Of a stretch of DNA of 64,000 nt, positions 27,328 through 36,622 are shown piece by piece; the stretch's first letter is position 1, and each line of letters starts with the position of its first letter. The stretch comes from an uncultured Marinococcus sp. Its GTDB lineage: Bacteria; Bacillota; Bacilli; Bacillales; Marinococcaceae. The stretch spans positions 186,001 to 250,000 of the forward strand of contig NZ_CANLSU010000004.1 in NCBI RefSeq assembly GCF_947493875.1. Direction: 5' to 3'. Position numbers and translations under genes: made by a program. The notes under the pieces were generated by a model. It was not told where the DNA came from and did not search any database. It saw only the letters and a list, made by a program, of their open reading frames with translations.

Positions 27328-27365
27328 AAAGGCCGGAAAACCTTTTGAGGCTTTCCGGTCTTTTT
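27328..27365. terminator. intrinsic terminator after the P450 gene
   Basis: AAAGGCCGGAAAACC pairs with GGCTTTCCGGTCTTT with a few mismatches, followed by TTTTT; A-rich upstream side may also serve the reverse strand. Confidence 0.8.
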
Positions 27366-27379
27366 GATGGCTTCAGCTT

Positions 27380-28255
27380 CTATTTCGTCCAGCCAAGAAG
27401 CATCTCCCGAATACATTTTCCGGCCGCAATCGCCGTCTGATCGCCGCTGTCATACGGCGGTGAAATTTCTACAATATCGGCCCCGATCACGTTAACCTCC
27501 GAGGCGGCAATCGCGTGAATGGCTTCCAGCAGCTCCTTTGACGTTATGCCGCCAGCTTCCGCCGTGCCTGTGCCCGGAGCGTACGCCGGATCTAAAACGT
27601 CGATATCAATCGATACGTATACCGAGCGTCCATGAAGCTCTTTTAAATCCCTCCGCAGCGGCTCCGCCACTTCAAACGGGGAGAAGTGCATGCCGGACGT
27701 GCGGGCGTAGTCGAACTCTTCCTTTTCCCCGGAGCGCACTCCGTAGGAATACACGTTTTCCGGTCCTATTCTTTCACAGATCTTCCGTACCGGAGTTGCA
27801 TGGGAGAGAGGCTCTCCTTCATAGTCTTCGCGCAGGTCCGTGTGCGCGTCAATATGGATGAAGGCAACGGACGGATCATGCTCATAGGCCGCCTGCATAA
27901 TCGGCCAGGTCACAAGATGTTCTCCGCCTATCCCCAGAGGAAATTTGCCATCCGCAAACAAACGCGATGCCGTCTCCTGAATAATCTCTATGCTTTTGGC
28001 CGGATTCCCGAACGGAAGCATCATATCCCCTGCATCATGATACGAATAATCCTCTAAATGCCTGTCCAGATAGGGACTGTATTCCTCGAGACCGATAGAG
28101 GTCTCCCGGATCCGGTTGGGGCCAAAGCGGGAGCCCGGACGGAAGCTGACCGTCCAGTCCATCGGCATGCCGTACAATACCACGCTGCTGTCCTCATAGG
28201 AAGCAGAGCTCCCGATAAATACCTTTCCTGTATAAGCCGGATCAAAGGCGTCCAT
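27380..28255 (-). CDS. speB: agmatinase
   Basis: Hydrolyses agmatine to putrescine and urea, feeding spermidine synthesis. The 291-residue protein has the ureohydrolase Mn-binding motifs GGEHLVTWP (near 118), FIHIDAHTDLR (near 140) and VYVSIDIDVLDPAYAPGTG (near 218), and resembles B. subtilis SpeB throughout (YGMPMDWTVSFRPGSRFGP). A GTG at 28261 overlaps the speE stop as GTGA, but the ATG at 28255 has the better spacing to AGGAGG and matches the B. subtilis start. Cotranscribed after speE. The speE-speB order is that of B. subtilis. Confidence 0.97.
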   Translation of the reverse strand: MDAFDPAYTGKVFIGSSASYEDSSVVLYGMPMDWTVSFRPGSRFGPNRIRETSIGLEEYSPYLDRHLEDYSYHDAGDMMLPFGNPAKSIEIIQETASRLFADGKFPLGIGGEHLVTWPIMQAAYEHDPSVAFIHIDAHTDLREDYEGEPLSHATPVRKICERIGPENVYSYGVRSGEKEEFDYARTSGMHFSPFEVAEPLRRDLKELHGRSVYVSIDIDVLDPAYAPGTGTAEAGGITSKELLEAIHAIAASEVNVIGADIVEISPPYDSGDQTAIAAGKCIREMLLGWTK

Positions 28256-28257
28256 TG

Positions 28258-29097
28258 TCACTTCTCCTCCTGTTCAAGGCCCCGCTGCACAAAAGCCGGA
28301 AGCACGAACGCAGCCTCATGGATATCTGCCGTATAGTAATGAGTATCCAGTGCTTCTGCCCTGTGGCGGTGAACCTCCTTGGGCCTGTACTGCTTCGAAC
28401 CGATGGTAAACGTCCACAGACCGCTCGGATACGTAGGGATATTTGCAGTATATACATCGGTATGGGTAAATATTTCCTTTACGTCATTGTATACGGTCCG
28501 AAGCAGGTCCGCGTGAAACCACGGATTGTCCGTCTGGGCGACAAAGATGCCGTCCTCCTTTAATGCCCGGTGGATGCCTTCGTAAAAGCCTTTTTCAAAC
28601 AGCTTCACCGCCGGACCGACCGGCTCCGTGGAGTCCACCATAATTACGTCATACGCGGCTTCACTTTCCGCGATATGCATAAACCCATCGGCCACCTGCA
28701 CGTCCACCCGCGGATCATCAAGCGCCCCGGCGATGGAAGGCAGGTATTTTTTTGAATACTTCACCACCCGGCCGTCGATTTCCACAAGCGTGGCCGCCTC
28801 TACCGAAGGGTGCTTCAGTACTTCCCGGATAACGCCGCCGTCGCCGCCGCCGACAACCAGCACATGCTTTGGTTCGGGATGCGCTGCAAGCGGCACGTGG
28901 GCCATCATTTCATGATAGACGAACTCATCCTTTTCTGTTGTCATAACCATGCCATCCAGCAGCAGCATGTTCCCGAACTCTGCCGTTTCCACTACGTCGA
29001 GCTGCTGGAAATCGGTCTGCTCGGAATGCAGCGTTTTCGTAACGCGTGCAGTAATGCCGAAATGCTCCGTTTGTTTTTCTGTAAACCACGTTTCCAT
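28258..29097 (-). CDS. speE: spermidine synthase
   Basis: Transfers an aminopropyl group from decarboxylated S-adenosylmethionine to putrescine. The 279-residue protein has the spermidine synthase signature [18 protein letters not shown] near residue 82 and the catalytic-Asp stretch [15 protein letters not shown] near residue 155. The frame is open to 29148, but the ATG at 29097 (METWFTEKQ) follows GAGGAGG at 7 bases. The next gene, speB, starts within or two bases after the speE stop, so coupling is likely. A perfect inverted repeat lies between ywhD and this start. Confidence 0.97.
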   Translation of the reverse strand: METWFTEKQTEHFGITARVTKTLHSEQTDFQQLDVVETAEFGNMLLLDGMVMTTEKDEFVYHEMMAHVPLAAHPEPKHVLVVGGGDGGVIREVLKHPSVEAATLVEIDGRVVKYSKKYLPSIAGALDDPRVDVQVADGFMHIAESEAAYDVIMVDSTEPVGPAVKLFEKGFYEGIHRALKEDGIFVAQTDNPWFHADLLRTVYNDVKEIFTHTDVYTANIPTYPSGLWTFTIGSKQYRPKEVHRHRAEALDTHYYTADIHEAAFVLPAFVQRGLEQEEK

Positions 29098-29126
29098 AGC
29101 CGTTCCTCCTCTTTTCACAGACGAAA

Positions 29127-29149
29127 CGTGCGGGAAAATTTCCCGCACG
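29127..29149. terminator. perfect inverted repeat between ywhD and speE
   Basis: Arms CGTGCGGGAAA and TTTCCCGCACG meet around one A. On the reverse strand it is followed by a short TTT stretch only, so it is either a weak terminator of ywhD or an attenuation/RNA-stability element ahead of speE. Confidence 0.6.
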
Positions 29150-29159
29150 CCCCTGTTTT

Positions 29160-29708
29160 TTATTGCTCCGCTGCTCCGCGGAAGGCCTCATACAGCTCTT
29201 CTGTCGAATTGTTCCACATGTCCTGGTTAAATGCTTTTAAATATTCCTGCAGAATGTAGCGGGAATGCTCATCCATGTGCGCAATGGCTATGCGGCCTTT
29301 AATTGCTTTATCCAGATTGTTCACATGCTCCGGCATACTTTTGTACGCACGGCGGGCTTTTTTGTCCACGAGCATTTCGCAGGCACCAAGACCGGCGTAG
29401 AACGCACCGTTTTCTCCCTGCTCCGTCGATACCCATACGAGCCAGTACAGCTTGCCGTCCGGAACGCTGCTTTTATCCGGGCCGAACTTCACCCGTTTTT
29501 CCGGTTCGGATCTGGCGTGCAGTGCTCCCATGTCAATAAATGCCGCGTCTTCGGCCGGATCGATGAAAACGGGGGTTACATTGTCCAGACTGAGGGCGCC
29601 GGCGTTAAAGCCACCGTCCCCTTTCGTAGCGTCCCCGCTTAAAATATTGAACTGGCTGCCGCGTTTCTTTTCAGCGCCTTTATTATTATCTTTACTGAAT
29701 TCACTCAT
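29160..29708 (-). CDS. ywhD: YwhD family protein
   Basis: A 182-residue conserved Bacillaceae protein of unknown function. It matches the YwhD family in length and in stretches such as [20 protein letters not shown] and [20 protein letters not shown]. Context is conserved too: in B. subtilis ywhD lies next to speE/speB. It precedes speE on the same strand with 62 bases and an inverted repeat between. ATG at 29708 has AAGGAGG-like AAAGGAGGAGCTT upstream. No catalytic motif is evident. Confidence 0.9.
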   Translation of the reverse strand: MSEFSKDNNKGAEKKRGSQFNILSGDATKGDGGFNAGALSLDNVTPVFIDPAEDAAFIDMGALHARSEPEKRVKFGPDKSSVPDGKLYWLVWVSTEQGENGAFYAGLGACEMLVDKKARRAYKSMPEHVNNLDKAIKGRIAIAHMDEHSRYILQEYLKAFNQDMWNNSTEELYEAFRGAAEQ

Positions 29709-29760
29709 TCGTAAAAAGCTCCTCCTTTAATCGTTCCTTATTCTTATCGTACCTGTTTTC

Positions 29761-30264
29761 TTACTGATTCTGCAACGATTCGATATATTCCCAGCCTTCT
29801 TCGAATTCTTCCGGGCGGTAATTCTGGCTTTTTTTCAGCTCGGCCACCCGGGATTCCACCGCTTCTTTGGACAGATGATCAAAATAAAGCATGGTGGAAA
29901 CAAGCTCTAAAAACCGGGCGCTCTGGCTGTTTAGACTTTGAAGAACAGGCTTTGCCCGCTCCGTTGGCCAGTCGAGCGGAAATTTCTCCAGAAACGAAGT
30001 TCCGTCTTCGGAAAGCTCATACCGGTACTGATAGTAGCCGGATTTTGTTTCTTTGCACTCGGTAATAAGGCCGAGGCCGCACAGTTCTTCGAGCCGGAGC
30101 GTCAACTCCTCTGAATAGGGACCGTACATACGGAACGTATATTTTTCCTGAAATGGAAGGTTCAGCTTTTTTCCAATGTATACGATTTTCTGCAGTTTTT
30201 TTCGTCCAACAACTTCTCTGGTATCCTCAAGCAGAGCCATAATCTTAGCGTGATCCGGTAGCAT
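29761..30264 (-). CDS. ywgA: YwgA family protein
   Basis: A 167-residue conserved Bacillaceae protein of unknown role. The N-terminal half is helical and reads like a winged-helix fold (KIMALLEDTREVVGRKKLQK; RMYGPYSEELTLRLEELCGL; LGLITECKETKSGYYQYRY), a pattern also found in phage Panacea/DUF4065-like domains. Same strand and order as B. subtilis ywfO-ywgA. ATG at 30264; GGGAGGGGGAGCGG lies upstream as RBS. It begins 71 bases after the ywfO stop, so the two are likely cotranscribed. Confidence 0.88.
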   Translation of the reverse strand: MLPDHAKIMALLEDTREVVGRKKLQKIVYIGKKLNLPFQEKYTFRMYGPYSEELTLRLEELCGLGLITECKETKSGYYQYRYELSEDGTSFLEKFPLDWPTERAKPVLQSLNSQSARFLELVSTMLYFDHLSKEAVESRVAELKKSQNYRPEEFEEGWEYIESLQNQ

Positions 30265-30335
30265 AATGCCGCTCCCCCTCCCTTTCTGCTGCTTTCTTTA
30301 TGTATCTTCCGGCTTCACCCGGAAGGACGGCGGAA

Positions 30336-31655
30336 TCACCGTTCTACTTTGCCCAATTTTAAATGAAGGATGTCCTTAATCTGCTGCTTTGTATCTTCCT
30401 GCCCGGGCTCCTCGAGAATTTCTGACGGATAGTATAATTTATGGTCGGTCCGCTTTTTACCCGAAATCGCCTCTACCACATCCGACTCTCTCGACAATTC
30501 GCGGAGACGGCGGTCCGGCATCAAAAGATGAATAGGCACCCGGTCCTCTTCCTCGCCGGGCCGGTAGAAATCATACGGCAGATCCGACGAAGAATCGACG
30601 ACCAAATAATATGCAGGATCCACCCCAAGATCTGCAAACAGCTGCTGCAGGCGCAGCCATTCATTCATCATAAAGTGCTGGTCGAATTCCACATATTTAA
30701 ACAGACGCCTGTTCATGAAGCGGCGGCACAGATCCTGCAGAATTGTATCTTCTTCCTTCTGCCACATCAAAAAATAATACATAACGACCGATTCGTCGAG
30801 GTCCAGATAATCCTCAAGCGTAATGGCCCCACGGAAAAAGCTTTCAAAATGGTGCGGAGGGTATTTAAACGGATAATCCTCGTTTTTAAGATCTTTGACG
30901 CGCTGCAGGATTTTTGTCAGTATCACTTCCGCACTTCTTGTTACCGGATGGAAATACACCTGCCAGTACATCTGGTACCGGCTCATAATATAATCCTCGA
31001 CCGCATGCATGCCCGTTGCCTTAATAACCACCTGATCTTCGGTCGGCCTCATGACCCGGAGTATACGCTCCATATCAAAATGACCGTAGCTGACCCCGGT
31101 ATAAAAGGCATCCCGCTGCAGATAATCCATCCGGTCCGCATCAATCTGGCTGCTGATCATACTGACAATCAGCTTATTCGGATGGGTTTTTTCAATTACA
31201 TCTGCGACCTGCTGAGGAAAATCCCCGCCCATCCGGCGGAGCACGGTGTTTACTTCAGTATCTCCCAGAATAATATGGCGCGTCCATTCTTCGTGGTCCG
31301 TGTTAAACACTTTTTCAAACGAATGGGAAAACGGCCCGTGGCCGATATCATGAAGAAGCGCCGCACTCAGGCAAAGCAGTCCTTCGTCCCCATTCCAGTG
31401 CGGACGGCCTTCAAACACCTCGATAATCCTGCGCATGATTTCATACACGCCCAGGGAATGGTTAAAGCGGGTATGCTCCGCTCCGTGAAACGTCAGAAAC
31501 GTCGTTCCAAGCTGGCGGACGCGGCGCAGCCGTTGAAATTCTTTTGTTCCCACCAGATCCCATATGAGTTCATCGCTGATATGAATGTAGCGGTGGACCG
31601 GGTCCTTAAATACTTTTTCTTCTGGAAGCTTCTTATTTCCAACCGGCATGGTCAT
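30336..31655 (-). CDS. ywfO: HD-domain phosphohydrolase (YwfO-like dNTPase-type)
   Basis: A 439-residue cytoplasmic HD-superfamily phosphohydrolase. The start FKDPVHRYIHISDELIWDL is typical of this family, and the metal-binding residues are visible as HTRFNHSLGVYEI (His, near residue 60), LLHDIGHGPFSHSFE (HD, near 98), and DRMDYLQRDAFYTG (Asp, near 170). Relatives in Firmicutes hydrolyse dNTPs. The frame is open to 31706, but the ATG at 31655 follows GGAAAGGA at 6 bases and puts the conserved domain near the N-terminus. It opens a run of ywfO-ywgA. Confidence 0.92.
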   Translation of the reverse strand: MTMPVGNKKLPEEKVFKDPVHRYIHISDELIWDLVGTKEFQRLRRVRQLGTTFLTFHGAEHTRFNHSLGVYEIMRRIIEVFEGRPHWNGDEGLLCLSAALLHDIGHGPFSHSFEKVFNTDHEEWTRHIILGDTEVNTVLRRMGGDFPQQVADVIEKTHPNKLIVSMISSQIDADRMDYLQRDAFYTGVSYGHFDMERILRVMRPTEDQVVIKATGMHAVEDYIMSRYQMYWQVYFHPVTRSAEVILTKILQRVKDLKNEDYPFKYPPHHFESFFRGAITLEDYLDLDESVVMYYFLMWQKEEDTILQDLCRRFMNRRLFKYVEFDQHFMMNEWLRLQQLFADLGVDPAYYLVVDSSSDLPYDFYRPGEEEDRVPIHLLMPDRRLRELSRESDVVEAISGKKRTDHKLYYPSEILEEPGQEDTKQQIKDILHLKLGKVER

Positions 31656-31758
31656 TGCGTTCCTTTCCGTCTCTGTTTCAGCGGGCCCGCTGATCGTATA
31701 TTTCAATACTATTATTATAGCAAGTTCTTTCCTGGCTTAGCAAAAAAAGCAGCCATAA

Positions 31759-31792
31759 AAAATACCGGCAGCATATGCCGCCGGTACTTTTA
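31759..31792 (-). terminator. intrinsic terminator of the dicarboxylate symporter gene
   Basis: TACCGGC-GGCATATGC-TGCCGGTA stem on the reverse strand followed by TTTTTT. Confidence 0.88.
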
Positions 31793-31795
31793 AAA

Positions 31796-33040
31796 TCATT
31801 CTTTTCCCATATGCTCTACTTCTTCTCCACGTTTTCGTTTCTCTGAACGGTCAATTACAAACGCACACACGGCGTCGCCTGTCACGTTGAGGGAAGTCCG
31901 GAGCATATCAAGCAGACGGTCGATACCGATAATCAGAGCAATACCTTCTACTGGCAGCCCGACCTGGGTAAGTACGAGCGAAAGCATAATCAGTCCCACG
32001 CCTGGAACACCGGCAGTACCGATGCTTGCCAGAGTTGCCGTCAGGATAATGACGATCACCTGGGTAAAGGAAAGATCGATGCTGTACGCCTGCGCAATAA
32101 ACACCGCCGCCACGGACTGCATAATGCCGGTACCGTCCATGTTGATCGTCGAACCAAGCGGCTGAACAAAGCTTGATACCGGTTTGCTTACCTTCAGCCG
32201 TTCCTGGGCCATCCTCATCGAAATCGGCAGCGTCCCACTCGAGCTCGATAAACTAAAGGCAACAGCCATCGCTGGAAAGAATTCTTTAAAGAAGGTGAGC
32301 GGGTTCCCCTTGCCGATTAAAGAGATCGCAAGGGTGTACACAATAGCTGCCTGCAAAATAAGAGCGATAATAACTGCTAACGCGTACATTAGAATGGATT
32401 GAAGGCCGTCCAGTCCCGCTTCTCCAATAGCTGAAGCAATCAGCGCAAATGCACCGAAAGGAGCTGTGTACATTACAATCGTAACCAAAAACATAAGGAT
32501 GTCATTTAATTGTTCAAAAAACTTTTTCACCATCGATACTTTCTCTCCGAGCATCGCCAGAGAAATCCCGATGAAAATACCAAAAGCAATAATTTGGAGC
32601 ATGTTTGCTTCCGCCATTGCCTGTACCGGATTGTCCGGAATAATTCCGAGCAGGGTCTCTGTAATGGAAGGCGCTTCTTCTGCGTTATAGCTGGCGTTTT
32701 GAATGTCAAAGTCCCCGCCGGCTCCCGGCTGAAGTACATAAGCAACAATCACGCCGATGGTGAGGGCAATCGCCGTAGTTGCAAGGTAAAACACAATCGT
32801 CTTACCGCCGATCCGTCCGAGATCTCTCGGGTTCAAAGCCGCTGCCCCTAGCGTAATCGAAACGAACACAATCGGTACTACGAGCATCGTAATTAAATTA
32901 AGGAAAATTTCGCCAACAGGATATAGCACGTATGTATCCAGCGGGTTATAGACGCTGTCCGGCCCAAAGCTCAAAATAATACCGGCGATTACACCTGCAA
33001 CAAGCGCAATTAAAATCCAAATCGTCAATTTCTTGTTCAT
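31796..33040 (-). CDS. dicarboxylate/amino acid:cation symporter (DAACS family)
   Basis: A 414-residue membrane protein of the GltP/DctA family that takes up glutamate, aspartate or C4-dicarboxylates with Na+ or H+. The re-entrant hairpin signature SLSSSSGTLPISM is near residue 270, the cation-site motif is LGSTINMDGTGIMQS near residue 298, and GIDRLLDMLRTSLNVTGDA is near residue 375. About eight TM helices are visible, the first at residues 6-25. ATG at 33040 has AAGGGGGACC upstream. Substrate choice cannot be settled from sequence. Confidence 0.92.
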   Translation of the reverse strand: MNKKLTIWILIALVAGVIAGIILSFGPDSVYNPLDTYVLYPVGEIFLNLITMLVVPIVFVSITLGAAALNPRDLGRIGGKTIVFYLATTAIALTIGVIVAYVLQPGAGGDFDIQNASYNAEEAPSITETLLGIIPDNPVQAMAEANMLQIIAFGIFIGISLAMLGEKVSMVKKFFEQLNDILMFLVTIVMYTAPFGAFALIASAIGEAGLDGLQSILMYALAVIIALILQAAIVYTLAISLIGKGNPLTFFKEFFPAMAVAFSLSSSSGTLPISMRMAQERLKVSKPVSSFVQPLGSTINMDGTGIMQSVAAVFIAQAYSIDLSFTQVIVIILTATLASIGTAGVPGVGLIMLSLVLTQVGLPVEGIALIIGIDRLLDMLRTSLNVTGDAVCAFVIDRSEKRKRGEEVEHMGKE

Positions 33041-33200
33041 GTTAAGGTCCCCCTTTTCAAATATAAATATTATGAATATTCTCTCTATGTTGTTTTTCGG
33101 GCCCCTCCACTTAAAAACTCTCTCAGGCAGATACCGTAATTATACTGTTCATTATTCTGTTTGGAAAGGAAAAATCCTGGTTTCTTCTATTATTTAGTAG

Positions 33201-33218
33201 CGTGTAATATCTTACACG
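33201..33218. promoter_or_regulatory. 7-4-7 inverted repeat overlapping the lipL promoter
   Basis: CGTGTAA, TATC, TTACACG: a perfect palindrome located 11 bases upstream of an extended -10, covering the -35 region. It is placed as a repressor operator would be. The cognate regulator is not in the window or not recognised. Confidence 0.55.
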
Positions 33219-33228
33219 GAAATAGCAG

Positions 33229-33237
33229 TGTTATAAT
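33229..33237 (+). promoter_or_regulatory. extended -10 promoter of lipL
   Basis: TGTTATAAT, i.e. TGn plus a perfect TATAAT, 44 bases upstream of the lipL ATG. There is no good -35, as is usual for extended -10 promoters. Confidence 0.65.
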
Positions 33238-33280
33238 AAGACCGGTCAAAATGAAAATGAATAGAATCGGGGTACATAAA

Positions 33281-34123
33281 ATGGAAATGAAAGATATTTT
33301 TGCCAATAAGGAATGGCGGTGGATCGATCATTCAGTCACAGGAATTAATATGGATCCATTGCAATCCTTTGCCTTTGATGATAATTTCTGTGTGAGTCTG
33401 GGAGAGGGTTCTTCCCCTTCTGTGATGCGTGCCTGGGTTCATGCTCCCACCGTGGTCCTCGGTATTCAGGATACCCGGCTGCCCGCTGCGGCCGACGGGC
33501 TTGAATACCTCCGGGAGCAGGGATACGAAGTTATTGTACGCAATTCCGGCGGCCTTGCTGTCGTGCTTGATGAAGGAATTTATAATCTCTCCCTCATTTT
33601 TAAAGAAGAACGACGGACTTCTATTCATGCCGGCTATGAATGGATGTGGTCATTTATTCAGGAGGTATTTGACGACAGTCCAGGGTACATTGATGCCTAT
33701 GAAATCGTTGGCTCCTACTGTCCGGGGTCCTACGATTTAAGCATCGACGGGAAAAAATTTGCCGGAATTTCGCAGCGCCGTATCAGAGGCGGGGTAGCGG
33801 TGCAGATTTATCTGGCCGTTACCCGGAGCGGAGCTGCCCGTGCAGAGGTTTTACGGGAGTTCTACGAGCGTGCCGCCGCTGATCAGGCAGACAAAAGGGT
33901 CACCTGGCCGGCTGTTGTTCCTTCTGTGATGACTTCTCTCGAAGAGCTGTATGGCACCGCCTTTTCCATTCAGGATATCAACCGGCGGATCCAGCAGACG
34001 GCTGAGCGCCTGGGTGCTTCTGTATATGAGGATCAGCTTACAGAGGACGAACAGTCCCGTTTTGCCCATTTCTACGACAGGGTACTTGCAAGAAACAAAA
34101 AGGCGACCCGGCCACACTCATAG
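33281..34123 (+). CDS. lipL: octanoyl-[GcvH]:protein N-octanoyltransferase
   Basis: Amidotransferase of Bacillus-type lipoate synthesis: it moves the octanoyl group from GcvH to the E2 subunits of 2-oxoacid dehydrogenases. The 280-residue protein aligns over its whole length with what I know of B. subtilis LipL (YwfL): SWVH-like AWVHAPTVVLGIQDTRLP, VIVRNSGGLAVVLDEG, and the active-site block GSYCPGSYDLSIDGKKFAG with catalytic Cys147. The frame is open to 33161, but ATG 33281 restores the known length. Its RBS is weak (CGGGGT). Neighbours ywfO and pta match B. subtilis gene content. A hairpin terminator follows. Confidence 0.93.
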   Translation: MEMKDIFANKEWRWIDHSVTGINMDPLQSFAFDDNFCVSLGEGSSPSVMRAWVHAPTVVLGIQDTRLPAAADGLEYLREQGYEVIVRNSGGLAVVLDEGIYNLSLIFKEERRTSIHAGYEWMWSFIQEVFDDSPGYIDAYEIVGSYCPGSYDLSIDGKKFAGISQRRIRGGVAVQIYLAVTRSGAARAEVLREFYERAAADQADKRVTWPAVVPSVMTSLEELYGTAFSIQDINRRIQQTAERLGASVYEDQLTEDEQSRFAHFYDRVLARNKKATRPHS

Positions 34124-34134
34124 GAAAACCTTAC

Positions 34135-34169
34135 ACAGCCCAAAACAGGTATTGTTTGCGGCTGTTTTC
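34135..34169 (+). terminator. intrinsic terminator of lipL
   Basis: ACAGCC...GGCTGT outer stem with an inner AAACA/TGTTT stem, followed by TTTTC. Confidence 0.75.
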
Positions 34170-34254
34170 TTATGATTTTATTGAATGGAAATGTTTGGGA
34201 TGCTCTCAAACGTGGAAGAATTCTCTCAGGACAAAAAATAAAGGTGGGTATACT

Positions 34255-35601
34255 ATGTCTAACGGCTTAAGCAAGAGCTGGATATACTTTTTTGGAGCCC
34301 TTGGCGGCTTATTGTACGGTTATGAAACCGGTGTTATATCCGGAGCTCTCATTTTCATTGATCAGGACATTCCTCTTTCAAGCTTACTGCAGGGTGTCGT
34401 CGTCAGCTCGCTGCTCGCAGGGGCTATTGTTGGTGCCGGACTTAGCGGCTATGTATCGGATAAATTTGGCCGAAGACGGGTCGTATTTGTAATCGCTCTC
34501 GTTTACTTAATTGGCTCTTTGACTCTTGCATTTTCTCCAAACGCAGGTGTACTTATTACCGGCCGTGTTATTCTCGGCCTTGCAGTCGGGGGGTCAACGG
34601 CGCTTGTGCCGGTGTACCTCTCGGAAATGGCTCCAACCAGTCAGCGCGGCGCTCTCTCGTCTTTAAACCAGCTGATGATCACTCTTGGTATTCTGCTTGC
34701 CTACATCGTCAACTATGCCTTCACTCCGATTGAAGGTTGGCGTTGGATGGTCGGGCTCGCATCCGTGCCGGCGATTCTGCTTATGATTGGTGTAATCTTT
34801 ATGCCTGAAAGCCCGCGTTGGCTGATCAAACGGAACCGCGAACAGGAAGCCCGGAATATCATGGGCTTAACACGCGACCAGTCAGAAATCGAAGATGAAA
34901 TGAAACAAATGAAGGAAATTGAAAATATTGAAGAAGGCACCGGCGATCTCCTAAAGGCAAAATGGCTGCGGCCAATGCTGATAGTCGGCTGTCTGCTCGC
35001 TGCCTTTCAGCAGCTGATTGGTATAAACTCCGTTATTTATTATGCACCGACTATTTTCACGGAAGCAGGACTCGGTAACGCCGCTTCAATTCTTGGTACA
35101 GTCGGTATCGGTACAGTAAACGTGTTAATGACTCTCGTAGCGATCGCAACGATCGACAAACTGGGACGGAAAAAGCTGCTTCTGATCGGAAACGTTGGTA
35201 TGGTCAGCAGTCTCGCAGTGCTTTCCATAATTCTATTCAGCGTCGAACTCACTACCTTCGTTGCCTGGCTGATCGTGGTTTTCCTTGGCGTATTTATTAT
35301 GTTCTTCTCCGCCACATGGGGGCCGGTCGTATGGGTTATGCTTCCAGAGCTCTTCCCAATGAAAGCCCGCGGTGCAGCTACCGGCATTACAACGCTCGTA
35401 CTGTCTCTGGCTAACTTAATTGTTTCCTTAACGTTCCCGATTTTATTAGGAGCCATAGGCATCAATTGGGTTTTCGTTATCTTCGCTTTCATGGGCGTGC
35501 TTGCCTTCTTATTCGTACTGCGGTTTATTCCGGAAACCAAAGGACGCAGTCTCGAAGATATCGAAAAAGATCTTCGCGGAGGATTATCCTCCAAATCGTA
35601 A
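34255..35601 (+). CDS. sugar porter family MFS transporter
   Basis: A 448-residue, 12-TM sugar:H+ symporter. It shows the family signatures in order: GALGGLLYGYETGVISGAL in TM1, DKFGRRRVV near residue 72, VPVYLSEMAP near 118, PESPRWLIKRNR near 190, QQLIGINSVIYYAP near 250, and PETKGRSLEDIE near 425. The frame is open to 34156, but the ATG at 34255 follows AAAGGTGGG and gives the normal N-terminus. Related Bacillus proteins carry arabinose, xylose, inositol or glucose. No sugar catabolic genes are adjacent. A terminator follows. Confidence 0.92.
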   Translation: MSNGLSKSWIYFFGALGGLLYGYETGVISGALIFIDQDIPLSSLLQGVVVSSLLAGAIVGAGLSGYVSDKFGRRRVVFVIALVYLIGSLTLAFSPNAGVLITGRVILGLAVGGSTALVPVYLSEMAPTSQRGALSSLNQLMITLGILLAYIVNYAFTPIEGWRWMVGLASVPAILLMIGVIFMPESPRWLIKRNREQEARNIMGLTRDQSEIEDEMKQMKEIENIEEGTGDLLKAKWLRPMLIVGCLLAAFQQLIGINSVIYYAPTIFTEAGLGNAASILGTVGIGTVNVLMTLVAIATIDKLGRKKLLLIGNVGMVSSLAVLSIILFSVELTTFVAWLIVVFLGVFIMFFSATWGPVVWVMLPELFPMKARGAATGITTLVLSLANLIVSLTFPILLGAIGINWVFVIFAFMGVLAFLFVLRFIPETKGRSLEDIEKDLRGGLSSKS

Positions 35602-35610
35602 AAGCTTTTT

Positions 35611-35643
35611 AGACGGGCGCTCCTCGGAGTGTCCGTCTTTTTT
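35611..35643 (+). terminator. intrinsic terminator of the sugar porter gene
   Basis: AGACGGGCGCTCC and GGAGTGTCCGTCT pair around TC with G-T pairs, followed by a T run. Confidence 0.85.
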
Positions 35644-35709
35644 CTGGTTTTAATTATCAAGGGCACGGAAATACGTGTCATACATGCTTATTTTTGAAGG
35701 AGGAAAATG

Positions 35710-36576
35710 ATGAGCGAAGAAACGAACGAAGAGCTGTATAATCCAATGGCGGACAAGTACCTGCCGATGACCTCGGTAAAAAGCGGCAAAGAGCATACCG
35801 TAGCCCGGGGGGTTCATGCTTATACAAATAAAATCGTTAATATCTGTACCATCGAACAGCATGATAATAATAACAACTGGGTGCTGGTTGATACCGGCAT
35901 GCCTAAATCCTCGGATAAGGTGATTCAGGCTGTCGAGGATTTATACGGCACAAACAATAAACCAAACGCCATCATACTCACGCACGGTCATTTTGATCAT
36001 GTGGGTACAGTGGTCGAGCTCGTTAAAAAATGGAATGTTCCCGTTTACGCCCACCCGGAGGAAATGCCTTATCTGACCGGAAAGAAAGCATATCCAAAGG
36101 CGGACAGCTCTGTAGACCGCGGACTCGTCGCGAAGATGTCGCCACGGTTTCCAAACGAGCCGGTCAACCTGGGAGATTTCGTGCAGCCGCTTCCGTCCGA
36201 CGGTTCTGTCCCCGAGCTCGGCGAATGGAAATGGCTGCACACTCCCGGACACACGCCCGGGCACATTTCCCTGTTCCGTGAACACGACCGGACGCTCATT
36301 GCCGGTGATGCTTTTGTTACTGTAAAACAGGAATCCCTTTCCCGTGTTACGACCCAAAAGCTTGAAATCCACGGCCCTCCGAAATATTTAACAATGGACT
36401 GGGTCGATGCTAAAAGCTCTGTTGAAAAATTAAACCAGCTCGAGCCAGCCGCTGCAATCACCGGCCATGGCATGCCGGTTCGCGGCAGCGCACTGCAGGA
36501 TGGACTGCAAAAGCTTGCAGATAATTTTGACACCGCAGCTGTACCAGAAACACAGACGCACGACACACGGCAGTAG
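35710..36576 (+). CDS. MBL-fold metallo-hydrolase
   Basis: A 288-residue metallo-beta-lactamase-fold hydrolase. The metal-binding motif is LTHGHFDHVG (HxHxDH, near residue 95), followed by HTPGHTPGHISLF near 180, AGDAFV near 200, and the C-terminal GHGMPVRG. Two adjacent ATGs (35707, 35710) are possible; the second is better spaced from AAGGAGG. The family covers glyoxalase II-like hydrolases, lactonases and many unknowns, so no substrate is claimed. It is monocistronic, bounded by terminators on both sides. Confidence 0.88.
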   Translation: MSEETNEELYNPMADKYLPMTSVKSGKEHTVARGVHAYTNKIVNICTIEQHDNNNNWVLVDTGMPKSSDKVIQAVEDLYGTNNKPNAIILTHGHFDHVGTVVELVKKWNVPVYAHPEEMPYLTGKKAYPKADSSVDRGLVAKMSPRFPNEPVNLGDFVQPLPSDGSVPELGEWKWLHTPGHTPGHISLFREHDRTLIAGDAFVTVKQESLSRVTTQKLEIHGPPKYLTMDWVDAKSSVEKLNQLEPAAAITGHGMPVRGSALQDGLQKLADNFDTAAVPETQTHDTRQ

Positions 36577-36580
36577 CACA

Positions 36581-36619
36581 AAAAAGACCTTTCGGATGAA
36601 TTCTCCGAAAGGTCTTTTT
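36581..36619. terminator. bidirectional intrinsic terminator
   Basis: 16-bp perfect stem (36581-36596 with 36604-36619) and a 7-base loop, A5/T5 flanks, between the convergent MBL and pta genes. Confidence 0.95.
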
Positions 36620-36622
36620 CAT

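Noticed and set aside
30441-31793. 450-codon open frame on the forward strand opposite ywfO.
   Set aside because: It is a shadow of ywfO: no RBS, no family resemblance, and ywfO is a clear HD-domain protein with conserved context.
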